From the NCBI RefSeq assembly GCF_001612765.1, contig NZ_BDBB01000016.1, positions 1 to 64,000 of the forward strand: a DNA stretch of 64,000 bases, in the 5' to 3' direction. The position numbers were made by a program, and so were the translations under genes. Every line of letters starts with the position of its first letter. Position 1 is the stretch's first letter. Under the pieces are notes generated by a model. That model made no database searches. It saw only the letters and a list, made by a program, of their open reading frames with translations, and was not told where the DNA came from. Shown piece by piece: positions 49,136 to 57,647 of this stretch. The DNA is from Nocardia arthritidis NBRC 100137. Lineage in GTDB: Bacteria > Actinomycetota > Actinomycetes > Mycobacteriales > Mycobacteriaceae.

Positions 49136-50245
49136 ATGACGGAACTCTCACTGCGCGAGCTGAATCGGACGCTGCTGGTGCGCCAGAAGCTGGTGGAGCG
49201 GGTGGCGCTGCCTCCGCTCGAACTCGTCCGGCATCTGGTCGCGGTGCAGGGCCAGGAGCCGAACTGGCCCTATGTGGGGCTGTGGTCGCGCCTCGCGGAG
49301 TTCCGGCACGACGATTTGGCCGCGCTGCTGCGTGACCGCACGCTGGTGCGCTCCACCATGATCCGCCGGACCGTCCACCTGGCCGATGCCGCGGACTACC
49401 GCTGGCTGCGGCCGACGGTGCAACCGGTGGTCGACGCCGCGCTGAAAGCGCCGTACTTTCGCGACGAGATCGACGGCGTCGACCTGGGAGCGCTCGCGGC
49501 CGCCGGACGTGAACTGCTGGCCGGGCAGCGGCTGCGCCGCCGCGAACTGGGCGAACTGCTCGCCCGGCGTTTCCCGGACCGGCACACGCGCAGGCTCGCC
49601 GAAACCGTCGAATTGCTGGTCCCGTTGACGCACGGCCCCGAGACCGGCGCGTGGGGGCGGTGGCGCAATCGGCAGGTCACGGTCGGTCTGGCCGAGGAAT
49701 GGACGGGCGTTCCGATGGCCGAGGCGGCCCAGCCCGAGACGCTGGTCCTGCGCTACCTCGCCGCGTTCGGTCCGGCCACGGTGGCGGACATGCAGGCATG
49801 GGCGGGTATCACCCGGCTGGCCGAGGTCGTCGACGACCTGCGCACCCGGCTGCGCGTGTTCACCGACGACCAGCACCGGGTGTTGTTCGATCTGCCGGAC
49901 GCGCCGTTGGCCGAACCGGATCTGCCCGTGCCCGTACGCTTTCTGCCCGCCTTCGACAACGCGCTGCTGGGCCACAAGGACCGCCGCAGGATCATCAGCG
50001 AGGAAGACCGGAAGCGCACTGCCAGGGAGGCTTCCGCGGGCGTACCCATGTATCTGGTCGACGGCTTCGTGCACGGCCGCTGGTCGCTCGACGGCGCCAC
50101 GCTGCGCGTCATGCCCTGGCATCCGCTGTCCGCGACCGAGGAGGCGGCGGTGCGCGCGGAAGCGGAAGATTTGCTGTCGTTCATCGTTGCGGGTGGCGAC
50201 GCCACCGCGGCAGGCTGCGATCCGCACGTCGTCCTCGAAGGGTGA
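49136..50245 (+). CDS. AlkZ-like (winged-helix) DNA-glycosylase-family protein
   Basis: A 369-residue protein of the HTH_42/AlkZ family, with repeated winged-helix domains and the family motifs QGQEPNWPYVGLWSRL (about 38-53) and RRTVHLADAADYRWLRP. AlkZ proteins unhook interstrand crosslinks, such as azinomycin adducts; many members are uncharacterised. The catalytic QxQ motif of AlkZ is represented here by QGQ near residue 38. The ATG at 49136 is preceded by GAGG at ten bases. A DNA-protection role is inferred from family only. Confidence 0.8.
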   Translation: MTELSLRELNRTLLVRQKLVERVALPPLELVRHLVAVQGQEPNWPYVGLWSRLAEFRHDDLAALLRDRTLVRSTMIRRTVHLADAADYRWLRPTVQPVVDAALKAPYFRDEIDGVDLGALAAAGRELLAGQRLRRRELGELLARRFPDRHTRRLAETVELLVPLTHGPETGAWGRWRNRQVTVGLAEEWTGVPMAEAAQPETLVLRYLAAFGPATVADMQAWAGITRLAEVVDDLRTRLRVFTDDQHRVLFDLPDAPLAEPDLPVPVRFLPAFDNALLGHKDRRRIISEEDRKRTAREASAGVPMYLVDGFVHGRWSLDGATLRVMPWHPLSATEEAAVRAEAEDLLSFIVAGGDATAAGCDPHVVLEG

Positions 50246-50337
50246 GACGCGCGAGGCCCGGCTGTCCGGGAAGGCGGGGTCACCGGACTACCCATCGGTA
50301 GCTGAACGATCGCTGGATGGCGGGATTTTTCCCCAAC

Positions 50338-50353
50338 TGTGGTTTGAACCACA
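50338..50353. promoter_or_regulatory. Inverted repeat upstream of the glycosyltransferase
   Basis: TGTGGTT-TG-AACCACA, perfect 7-bp arms around a two-base centre, about 190 bases upstream of the GT4 start. Probably an operator together with the palindrome five bases downstream. Confidence 0.45.
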
Positions 50354-50358
50354 CCGCC

Positions 50359-50370
50359 TGAGGTACCTCA
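50359..50370. promoter_or_regulatory. Palindrome TGAGGTACCTCA
   Basis: A perfect 12-bp palindrome, 174 bases upstream of the GT4 start and next to the inverted repeat at 50338-50353. No regulator is encoded nearby. Its relevance is unproven. Confidence 0.4.
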
Positions 50371-50544
50371 CACTCGGCCCCCCTGATCATGCCGAAGGCG
50401 TGACCAGGCCAACCAAGCCCCATGGACGGCGGTGCAGCTAGGTCTTCACCTCCGCCGCGGGGGCCACTTAGTTCAGTTCGGCGCCCGGTACTCCGAGTGC
50501 TGGGTGAATGCGAGTGCTACTTGGTTGTCCCTGGAAGGAGGGTC

Positions 50545-51792
50545 ATGAGCGCGCTTTCCGTGCCGATTTCCGCGCAGGCGTCGTCCGATCTGGAGATGCC
50601 GTCGTGCGACTACGTGTCGACAGATCGCTCCAGCGGTCCGTTCCGGATCGCGATGGTCGTGCCGCCGTACTTCGACGTCCCGCCCAAGGCATACGGCGGT
50701 GTCGAGGCCGTGGTGGCCGATCTGGTCGACGCACTGGTGGCCCGTGGCCACGACGTGACTCTGCTGGGCGCGGGGGAACCGGGGACGAAGGCCAAGTTCG
50801 TGCCGGTGTGGGATCGGGCGCTGCCCGAGCGTCTCGGGGAGCCGTTTCCCGAGGTCGTGCACGCGTTGCGGGTGCGCCGCGCCATCGAGAAGCTCGTGGC
50901 CACATCGGGTGTCGACCTGGTGCACGATCACACCTTCGCCGGCCCGCTCAACGCGTCGATCTTCCAGCGCATGGGCCTGCCGACCGTACTGACCGTGCAC
51001 GGGCCGGTGGAGGACGACATCTACCGCTACTACCAGGATCTGGGCGACGAGGTGGCGCTGGTCGCGATCAGCGATCGCCAGCGCGAGCTGGCGCCGGGCC
51101 TGAATTGGTCCGGGCGCGTGCACAATGCGCTGCACGTCGACGACTGGCCGTTCCGTATCGAGAAGGACGACTACGCGCTGTTCCTCGGCCGGTTCAACGA
51201 GTGCAAGGCCCCGCATCTGGCGCTGGAGGCCGCGCACGCCGCGGGCATTCCGCTGGTGCTGGCCGGTAAGTGCAGCGAACGTCCGGAACAGGCGTACTTC
51301 GAGGAGAAGGTGCGGCCGATGTTGACGGACAACGATCACGTGTTCGGTCTCGCCGACGCGGCGGCCAAGCGTAAGCTGCTTGCGAATGCGCGTTGCCTGT
51401 TGTTCCCGATCCGCTGGGAGGAACCGTTCGGCATGGTGATGATCGAGTCCATGGTTTGCGGCACGCCGGTGGTCGCGTTGCGCGGCGGGGCGGTGTCGGA
51501 GGTAATCGTCGATGGCGTGACCGGCCGCATCTGTGAGGATCCCGCCGAATTGCCCGCGGCCATCGAAGAGGTCCGCGGCATCGACCCGTATGCCTGCCGA
51601 GCCCACGTGCAGGCCAATTTCGGGTCCGACACGCTCGGCTTCGGGTACGAGCAGGTGTATCGCCGGCTGCTGCGTTCCAAGCAGCGGTTCGGCGCCGCGC
51701 CGCTCGACATCGCGGCGCCCGCGGCCGCGCCGCTCGACGCCACGGTGAACGGCTCCGCCTCCGTCCGGATCGCGGCGAGCGGATTGGCGTGA
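50545..51792 (+). CDS. GT4-family glycosyltransferase
   Basis: A 415-residue retaining glycosyltransferase with the GT-B fold. The N-terminal GGVE (51-54) nucleotide-sugar loop, the GHDVTLLG strand and the C-terminal E-P-F-G-M (293-297) plus ALRGGAVSEVI motif are characteristic of family 4. The ATG at 50545 has GGAAGGAGG upstream and is much better than an upstream frame start. Its stop overlaps the next gene by four bases (GTGA), so the sugar polymer it builds is probably trimmed by that glucosidase. The acceptor is unknown; glycogen-like or trehalose-related polymer is the inference from context. Confidence 0.88.
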   Translation: MSALSVPISAQASSDLEMPSCDYVSTDRSSGPFRIAMVVPPYFDVPPKAYGGVEAVVADLVDALVARGHDVTLLGAGEPGTKAKFVPVWDRALPERLGEPFPEVVHALRVRRAIEKLVATSGVDLVHDHTFAGPLNASIFQRMGLPTVLTVHGPVEDDIYRYYQDLGDEVALVAISDRQRELAPGLNWSGRVHNALHVDDWPFRIEKDDYALFLGRFNECKAPHLALEAAHAAGIPLVLAGKCSERPEQAYFEEKVRPMLTDNDHVFGLADAAAKRKLLANARCLLFPIRWEEPFGMVMIESMVCGTPVVALRGGAVSEVIVDGVTGRICEDPAELPAAIEEVRGIDPYACRAHVQANFGSDTLGFGYEQVYRRLLRSKQRFGAAPLDIAAPAAAPLDATVNGSASVRIAASGLA

Positions 51793-53918
51793 GCGGTGCC
51801 ACCCCGTTGAGCCCGGCCCCCCTGAACTCCGGTGAGCCCACCGGGTTCGGGGGGTGCGGTTCGGTGACCCTGGTCGAAGGCGGCACGTTCTGCCTGTCCA
51901 ATCGGCTCGGTGATGTCGAACCGGGCAAGCCGCACGGCTTGTTCTTCCGGGACGCGCGCGTGCTGTCCCGCTGGGAGTTGCTGGTGAACGGCAAACCCGC
52001 CGAGTCCCTTTCGGTGCTCAGTCCGGAGGCGTTCGCCGCCAGGTTCGTGTTGCGCAGGCCCCCGCAGGCGGGCCTGGCCGACAGCACGCTGCTGGTGGTG
52101 CGCGAACGGATCGTGGCCGACGGCATGCACGAGCTGATCACGCTGGAGAACATGGGCCGCGAGCCCACCGCGGTGCTGCTGGAACTGCACGTGGACGCCG
52201 ACTTCGTCGACCTCTTCGCGGTGAAGGAAGGCCGGGCGGGGCACGGGCGCGCGGATATGACGGTCGCCGACGGTGAACTGGTGCTGCACGACCACGCCGA
52301 TCGCAGCCGGGGGATCTCGATTTCGGCGACGGTGGAACCCGAAGTGATTCCGGGTTCGCTGCTGTGGCGGGTGATCGTGCCGGTCGGCGAATGCTGGCAG
52401 ACCGAGATCATCGCCCAGCCGACGGTGGGCAACCAGCGATTTCAGGCCGTTTCACCGGGGGAGCACTACGGCATCAGCGCGCCGGGCCGCAAGATCGAGG
52501 CGTGGCGTGACACCGCCACCGACATCGCCGCGTCCGACCCGGTGCTCACCCGCGTGCTGCGCCGCACCGAGAGCGACTTGGGCGCGCTGCAGATGCATGA
52601 CGAATCCGGCGAGGCCCGGCCGTTCGTCGCCGCGGGCGCGCCGTGGTTCATGACCCTGTTCGGCCGCGACAGCCTGCTCACCGCGTGGATGGCGCTGCCG
52701 CTGGAGGTCGATCTGGCGCTGGGCACGCTCCAGCAGCTGGCGGAACTGCAAGGCCAGGACGTGAACCCGCTCACCGAGGAGGAACCCGGGCGCATCATGC
52801 ACGAGATGCGGCGCGGACCCGCGGGCGGGCAGGTGTTCGGCGGCAACATCTACTACGGAACCGCCGACGCCACACCGCTATTCGTGATGCTGCTGGCAGA
52901 ATGCCATCGCTGGGGCGCCGACTGCGAGGCGATCCGGCAATTGCTGCCCGCCGCCGACGCCGCGCTGCGCTGGATCACCGACTACGGCGACCGGGACGGC
53001 GACGGCTTCGTCGAGTACCGTCGCGCCACCGACCGCGGTCTGGTCAATCAGGGGTGGAAGGACAGCTTCGACGGAATCAACGACGCCACCGGCCATATCG
53101 CCGAGGCGCCGATCGCGCTGTGCGAGGTGCAGGGCTACGTGCACGCGGCGATGCTGGCCAGAGCCGAGCTGGCCGAGGCTTTCGACGACCCGCGGCTGGC
53201 CGGCCTGCTGCGCGAACGCGCCGCGGAGTTGCGCGTCAAGTTCGCCGAGCAGTTCTGGCTGCCCGACCGCGGCTGGTACGCCGTGGCGCTGGACGGCGGC
53301 AAACGTCAGGTCGACGCGCTGACCAGCAATGTCACCCACTGCCTCTGGTCGGGTATCGCCACCGACGAGCACGCGGCCGAGCTGGTGTCGCGGATCGCGT
53401 CCCCGGAGATGGACTCCGGCTTCGGTCTGCGCACCTTGGCCTCCAACATGGGCGCCTACAACCCGATGAGCTATCACTGCGGCTCGATCTGGCCGCACGA
53501 TACGGCGATCGCGGTGGCGGGCTTGCTGCGCTATCGTCACGTTCCCGGCGCGGTCGAACTGGCGACCCGGCTGGCCATTGGTCTGTTGGACGCGGCGGCG
53601 GTGTTCGACGGCCGCCTGCCGGAGTTGTTCTGCGGCTTTCCCCGGTCCCGATTCGCCACGCCCGTGCCCTATCCGACGTCCTGCTCGCCGCAGGCGTGGG
53701 CGAGCGCGGCACCGCTGTTGCTGGTGCGCTCGTTCCTCGGACTCGACCCGGACACGCCGAGCAGGACGCTCACCGTTCGGCCGCAGCTACCGGCGCGGTG
53801 GGGCAAGGTCTCGCTGCGCGCGTTGCGGCTCGGTGCGACCACCGTCGACCTGGAGGCCGAGGGCACGCAGATCACCGCGGCACGCCTGCCCGACGACTGG
53901 CGGCTGGTGACCCGGTGA
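51789..53918 (+). CDS. Amylo-alpha-1,6-glucosidase / glycogen-debranching-family protein
   Basis: A 709-residue protein: an N-terminal GDE_N_bis domain (about 25-230, FCLSNRLGDVEPGKPHGLFFRDARVLSRW) and a C-terminal (alpha/alpha)6-barrel like GH15/GH133 debranching enzymes, with TLFGRDSLLTAW and RGLVNQGWKDSFDG. The start overlaps the glycosyltransferase stop by four bases, indicating coupled expression. Substrate not proven; such pairs are recurrent in actinobacteria. Confidence 0.88.
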   Translation: MSGATPLSPAPLNSGEPTGFGGCGSVTLVEGGTFCLSNRLGDVEPGKPHGLFFRDARVLSRWELLVNGKPAESLSVLSPEAFAARFVLRRPPQAGLADSTLLVVRERIVADGMHELITLENMGREPTAVLLELHVDADFVDLFAVKEGRAGHGRADMTVADGELVLHDHADRSRGISISATVEPEVIPGSLLWRVIVPVGECWQTEIIAQPTVGNQRFQAVSPGEHYGISAPGRKIEAWRDTATDIAASDPVLTRVLRRTESDLGALQMHDESGEARPFVAAGAPWFMTLFGRDSLLTAWMALPLEVDLALGTLQQLAELQGQDVNPLTEEEPGRIMHEMRRGPAGGQVFGGNIYYGTADATPLFVMLLAECHRWGADCEAIRQLLPAADAALRWITDYGDRDGDGFVEYRRATDRGLVNQGWKDSFDGINDATGHIAEAPIALCEVQGYVHAAMLARAELAEAFDDPRLAGLLRERAAELRVKFAEQFWLPDRGWYAVALDGGKRQVDALTSNVTHCLWSGIATDEHAAELVSRIASPEMDSGFGLRTLASNMGAYNPMSYHCGSIWPHDTAIAVAGLLRYRHVPGAVELATRLAIGLLDAAAVFDGRLPELFCGFPRSRFATPVPYPTSCSPQAWASAAPLLLVRSFLGLDPDTPSRTLTVRPQLPARWGKVSLRALRLGATTVDLEAEGTQITAARLPDDWRLVTR

Positions 53919-54014
53919 GCCGCACCCGGTTGCCGAGAGGCCCGAGCGGGTATGCCTCCGGCGTAGGGACATTGCAAGCCTTCTCGCACTGATACGCAGC
54001 ACGGGAGGTGCACG

Positions 54015-54203
54015 ATGCAGACATCGCTGGATACGCAGGACCTCTGGCGGAGCCGATACCGGGACTGTTCCGCGGAGCCGCCGACAGATCTCGACCTCGA
54101 TCGCGCGCTGTTCATCCGCGGTGTGCACGCCGGTCATGGTCCGGAGTGCCGCCAGTACCTCGCCGCGGCGGCGTACTGTCTCGACCACGGAGACGAGCAC
54201 TGA
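54015..54203 (+). CDS. Hypothetical 62-residue protein
   Basis: A short, acidic, hydrophilic protein with two Cys (C18, C55) and no membrane span or signal peptide. The ATG at 54015 follows GGGAGGTG at six bases, and it lies 96 bases after the debranching gene, so it may be the third gene of that unit. I do not recognise the family. Confidence 0.6.
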   Translation: MQTSLDTQDLWRSRYRDCSAEPPTDLDLDRALFIRGVHAGHGPECRQYLAAAAYCLDHGDEH

Positions 54204-54275
54204 CCAGCGGCCGCGCCGCCGCGAGGGATGCCGGGCCGGTACCGAACGTCCCGCCCGATCAGTTTCCGCATACCC

Positions 54276-54731
54276 CTAGAGGATCGCGAAGGCGACGACC
54301 AGTCCGAGCGCGAAATGCGCGGCCGCCACCACGAGGACCTCGGTGGTGTAGGTGTCGGCGTGCAGCGCGGCGCCGATGTCGATCCCGAGCGCCCGCTCGA
54401 TCACGCGCACCGAGATGACCTGGGCGACAATGCCGACCAGGCCGAACACCAGCGCGGCGATCAGGCCCTCGGACAGCTTGCCGCCGCCGCCCACTGCGAA
54501 GATGGCGAGCACGACGATGAACGCCATGCTGATCATGCCCGCGGCGGTGACGATGATGGCGTTCGGCTTGCCCGCCACCACCAGTTTGCGCAGCTTGCCC
54601 GGCGTGGTCAGGTCGATGGCGTAGAAGCCGACGAGCATGAGCACCAAGCCGACGAGGGCGTAGAGGATGATCGCTCCCACACCCTCGCCCAGCGAGTTCC
54701 AGTACCCCGATTCCAGGGCGACTGTGGTCAT
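54276..54731 (-). CDS. DUF350 membrane protein (YjfL-like)
   Basis: A 151-residue protein with four hydrophobic segments and the DUF350 pattern (a segment ending FYAIDLTTPGKL, GKPNAIIVTAAG). DUF350 proteins of E. coli (YjfL) have no established function. It is the last of three co-directional genes (DUF1190-like, GSPS-like, this), 64 bases after the GSPS gene, with GGAAGG before its ATG. Confidence 0.85.
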   Translation of the reverse strand: MTTVALESGYWNSLGEGVGAIILYALVGLVLMLVGFYAIDLTTPGKLRKLVVAGKPNAIIVTAAGMISMAFIVVLAIFAVGGGGKLSEGLIAALVFGLVGIVAQVISVRVIERALGIDIGAALHADTYTTEVLVVAAAHFALGLVVAFAIL

Positions 54732-54795
54732 CTTGATCCTTCCGAGAAAGATTGGCGGGCGGCCGAGATTATTTCGTGCTTGCCGGTGACGAGGC

Positions 54796-55959
54796 TCAAT
54801 CGGTGATGCGGTGCGGGACGAAGGCGGAGCCGTCGTCGGTGATCAGGCCCGCCGTCTCGCGGATGCCGAGGCCCGCCGCGGCGTCGCCGACGATCCACGC
54901 GCCGAGCACCGGACGCATGTCGTCGAATTCCGGCAGCGGGTCCAGCAACTGGTACACGTAACCTTCCTCGCCGTAGACACCGCCGGTCGCGGTCTCCAAA
55001 CCCGCGCCGACGATCGTCATATTGGCGCCCTCGCGTCCCAGCTTCGGTTTGCGGATGTACTCGGTGAGTTCGTTGGGCTGGTCGAGATAGGCGGGCAGCA
55101 GGTTCGGGTGGCCCGGGTACATCTCCCACAGCACCGCCAGGATCGCCTTGTTGCTCAGCAGCGTCTTCCACAGCGGCTCGATCCACATGGTCTCCGGCAG
55201 ACTGTCCACGACGCGCTTGCCGAAATCGTCGTCGAGCGCCCACTCCCACGGGTAGAGCTTGAAGATCGCCTCGATCGGAGCCTCCGCCAGATCGACGAAA
55301 CGTTCCAGCGCGGAATCGAAGCCGATCTCCTCGATCGGCAGCGCGATGGTGTCGAACCCGGCCTCGGCCGCGGTCTCCTGCATGTAGGCGGTGGTGACGT
55401 TGTCCTCGCCGGTGGCGTCCGCGCCGGACCAGGTGAAATGCAACTGCGCGCTGGGCAGTACGTCGCGCAGCTCGCCCCACCGCTCGACCAGCTTCTCGTG
55501 CAACGAGTTCCACTGGTCGCCACCGGGGTAGCGGTCGGTCAGCCAGTGCCACTGCACGATCGCCGCCTCCAGCAGCGAGGTCGGCGTGTCCGCGTTGTAC
55601 TCCAGCAGTTTCGCCGGGCGTCGCGCGTCGTAACGAAGGTCGAAGCGCCCGTACACATGGGGGTCGGAGCGCCGCCAGGATTCGGCGATCGGGCCCCAGC
55701 TCCACTCGGGCAAACCGAAATCGGCGTACCGCTCGGTCAACACGATGTGCTCCACCGCGTTCAGGCACATCGAGTGCAGCAGTTCGACGTCGGCCTCCAA
55801 GGCGAGGATCTCCGGCATCTCGAACTCGTAGTGCACCGACTCGTCCCAGTACGGCCGCGGCTGACCGCTCGCGTCCCGTCCCGGCGAACCGTAGACCAGG
55901 CCCTGGCCCTCGATGATCTGCTGCCAGCCCGTCCGGGGCGTATCCCGCACGCGCCGCAT
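54796..55959 (-). CDS. Glutathionylspermidine-synthase-family ATP-grasp protein (YgiC/YjfC-like)
   Basis: A 387-residue ATP-grasp ligase of the glutathionylspermidine synthase C-terminal domain type. Conserved segments are FDLRYDARRPAKLLEYNADTPTS, YPWEWALDD and IRKPKLGREGANMTIVG, which include the ATP/metal ligands. The N-terminal CHAP amidase of true GspSA is missing, as in E. coli YgiC/YjfC, which lack GSP synthesis activity. The substrate is unknown and glutathione is not an actinomycete thiol. The gene starts directly after the stop of the preceding DUF1190-like gene. Confidence 0.9.
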   Translation of the reverse strand: MRRVRDTPRTGWQQIIEGQGLVYGSPGRDASGQPRPYWDESVHYEFEMPEILALEADVELLHSMCLNAVEHIVLTERYADFGLPEWSWGPIAESWRRSDPHVYGRFDLRYDARRPAKLLEYNADTPTSLLEAAIVQWHWLTDRYPGGDQWNSLHEKLVERWGELRDVLPSAQLHFTWSGADATGEDNVTTAYMQETAAEAGFDTIALPIEEIGFDSALERFVDLAEAPIEAIFKLYPWEWALDDDFGKRVVDSLPETMWIEPLWKTLLSNKAILAVLWEMYPGHPNLLPAYLDQPNELTEYIRKPKLGREGANMTIVGAGLETATGGVYGEEGYVYQLLDPLPEFDDMRPVLGAWIVGDAAAGLGIRETAGLITDDGSAFVPHRITD

Positions 55960-56772
55960 CTACGACCCTCCGCCGGTGCTCTTGCTGCCCAAGCCGCCGC
56001 GCTGGATCGTGGTGCCGCTCTTGGTCTTGATCTCGGCGCCTTTCGGTTTGATGGTGGTGCCGCCGGTCGGCGGTCTGCCGACGGTGCCGGTGCCGCCGTA
56101 GTAGTAGCGGTACTGCGGTCCGCCACCGAGGATGATCAGACCGGGACCGACACCGGTGTCGCCGATGAAACCGGGACGACCGTCGCCGCAGTGGGAGTCG
56201 TCCACCACGATCTCTTGGCCGTTCTCGACTTTCACGCACTGAGCGGTGACCCGGTCCGGCGCGGTCAGGGCGCGGTAGGTCAGGTAGCCGCCGCCGACCA
56301 GCGCGGCTACGCCGACAATGGCGGCACCCCCGATCATGACGCGTTTGCGGGTGCGCTTCTTGGCCTCCTCGACCGCCGCAGCCGCGCGCTGCGCTTCTTC
56401 GGCGCGCTTGCGGGCCTTGTCCCTCGCCCGTAACTCGGCCACCGTGGGCGGGCGGGGCCGGGTCACGCCGGCTTCTTGCCGCTGGATACTGCCAGGACGC
56501 GGCGGGTGCTCGGCGGGTGGTTGCTGCTCGGCCGGACCGCTCGGGCTGCCGGGCGGCACCGAAGCGGGCGTCGACCAGTCGATCTCGGACTGCTCGGGGC
56601 CACCCGGTGTGGAAGCGGGTTCCGTGCCACCGGAGACGGGCGTCGACCAGTCCTCTTCGTCGCCGGACCCGGGTGTGGCCGCGGCCCGATCGTTCTCCTC
56701 GGGGCGTGGCGTCCCGGACGGCCGCTGGGGATCGTCCCGGCGCTCGTCGTCACCCGGATTCCGCGTGCTCAC
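55960..56772 (-). CDS. DUF1190-like (YgiB/YjfM) membrane protein
   Basis: A 270-residue protein: an acidic Pro/Ser-rich cytoplasmic tail (1-100), a charged helix (about 110-140), one membrane span (about 146-166), a short domain with two Cys (QCVKVENGQEIVVDDSHC), then a Gly/Tyr-rich segment and the C-terminal TTIQRGGLGS pattern also seen in E. coli YgiB/YjfM. The identification as DUF1190-like rests on this C-terminal pattern and the neighbours. The stop adjoins the GSPS start (TAG-ATG), so the three genes form an operon. Confidence 0.7.
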   Translation of the reverse strand: MSTRNPGDDERRDDPQRPSGTPRPEENDRAAATPGSGDEEDWSTPVSGGTEPASTPGGPEQSEIDWSTPASVPPGSPSGPAEQQPPAEHPPRPGSIQRQEAGVTRPRPPTVAELRARDKARKRAEEAQRAAAAVEEAKKRTRKRVMIGGAAIVGVAALVGGGYLTYRALTAPDRVTAQCVKVENGQEIVVDDSHCGDGRPGFIGDTGVGPGLIILGGGPQYRYYYGGTGTVGRPPTGGTTIKPKGAEIKTKSGTTIQRGGLGSKSTGGGS

Positions 56773-56803
56773 CGCTGTTCCCCCCTCGTCGCCCGAACCA
56801 CCA

Positions 56804-57082
56804 CTAACGCTCCTCGAAACCGGTCAAATCACCCCGCGCGGGCTCCCAGCTTTCCACAACCAAACTGACCTGACCAGGAGTATCGCCGGAACGCAGCTGT
56901 GCGAGCAACCGCTCGCAGGCCGGTCGCGACCCTTCGGCGACCACATGCACCCGGCCGTCCCTGGCATTCCTCGCCTGCCCGACCAGCCCCAGCTCCAGCG
57001 CCCGCGACCGAGTCCACCAGCGGAAACCCACGCCCTGGACCAGGCCGTGCACCCAGGCGCTCAACCGAACGGCCTCGTCCAT
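56804..57082 (-). CDS. acyP: Acylphosphatase
   Basis: A 92-residue acylphosphatase: VHGLVQGVGFRWWTR with R21, and N39 in ARNARDGRV, the two catalytic residues. It hydrolyses acyl phosphates in the cytoplasm. Its ATG overlaps the OsmC stop by one base (TGATG). In mycobacteria osmC and acyP precede smc; smc is not in this window. Confidence 0.93.
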   Translation of the reverse strand: MDEAVRLSAWVHGLVQGVGFRWWTRSRALELGLVGQARNARDGRVHVVAEGSRPACERLLAQLRSGDTPGQVSLVVESWEPARGDLTGFEER

Positions 57083-57549
57083 CAGGCCTCGATGTCGAAC
57101 GACAGCGTCACCTTCGATCCCGCCTTCAGCGTCCGCCCCACCGTGCAGACCTTGTCGATCGCACGCTGCACGGTGACCAGCAAGCGTTCGCGGGCCTCGT
57201 CGTCTAGTTCGCTGAGATCGAGTTCGAACACTTCGTCCAGCCGCGGGTAGACCTCGTTCTCCCGGTCGGCGTCGCCGGAGACGCGGATCGTCGCATCGAA
57301 GTTGTCGCCGAGTTTGCGCGACAGCGGGAAGTCCGCGCTCAAGCCGGAGCAGGCGGCCAGCGCGATCTTCAGCAGCTCGCCGGGGGTGAACACACCGGGA
57401 ACGCCCTGCGAACCGATCAGGACCTCGGCGCCACGGGAGCTGCGTCCGGTATAGGCCCTGGTTCCGGTGCGCTCGACCCACAGCGTGGTGGGTTCCGGCG
57501 CGCTCGGCGCCGCGGTGGCGGTGGCGGGTGTAGCGGTGTGTTCAGCCAT
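57082..57549 (-). CDS. OsmC-family peroxidase
   Basis: A 155-residue OsmC/Ohr-type protein with the catalytic Cys pair C67 (AACSGLS) and C135 (KVCTVG), which reduces organic hydroperoxides through a thiol-redox cycle. The ATG at 57549 has AGGAT upstream and is preferred over a longer 178-residue reading with an Arg-rich N-terminus. It is coupled to acyP and lies 98 bases after kdpE on the same strand. Confidence 0.92.
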   Translation of the reverse strand: MAEHTATPATATAAPSAPEPTTLWVERTGTRAYTGRSSRGAEVLIGSQGVPGVFTPGELLKIALAACSGLSADFPLSRKLGDNFDATIRVSGDADRENEVYPRLDEVFELDLSELDDEARERLLVTVQRAIDKVCTVGRTLKAGSKVTLSFDIEA

Positions 57550-57647
57550 GGGTTCGATCCTGCCATTGTCGTCGCAATCAACTCGCGCGCCTGGCAACGT
57601 CGCGCCCCGCCGCGCCATTCCGCGCGGTCGAAGGCTCGTGGCCGGGA

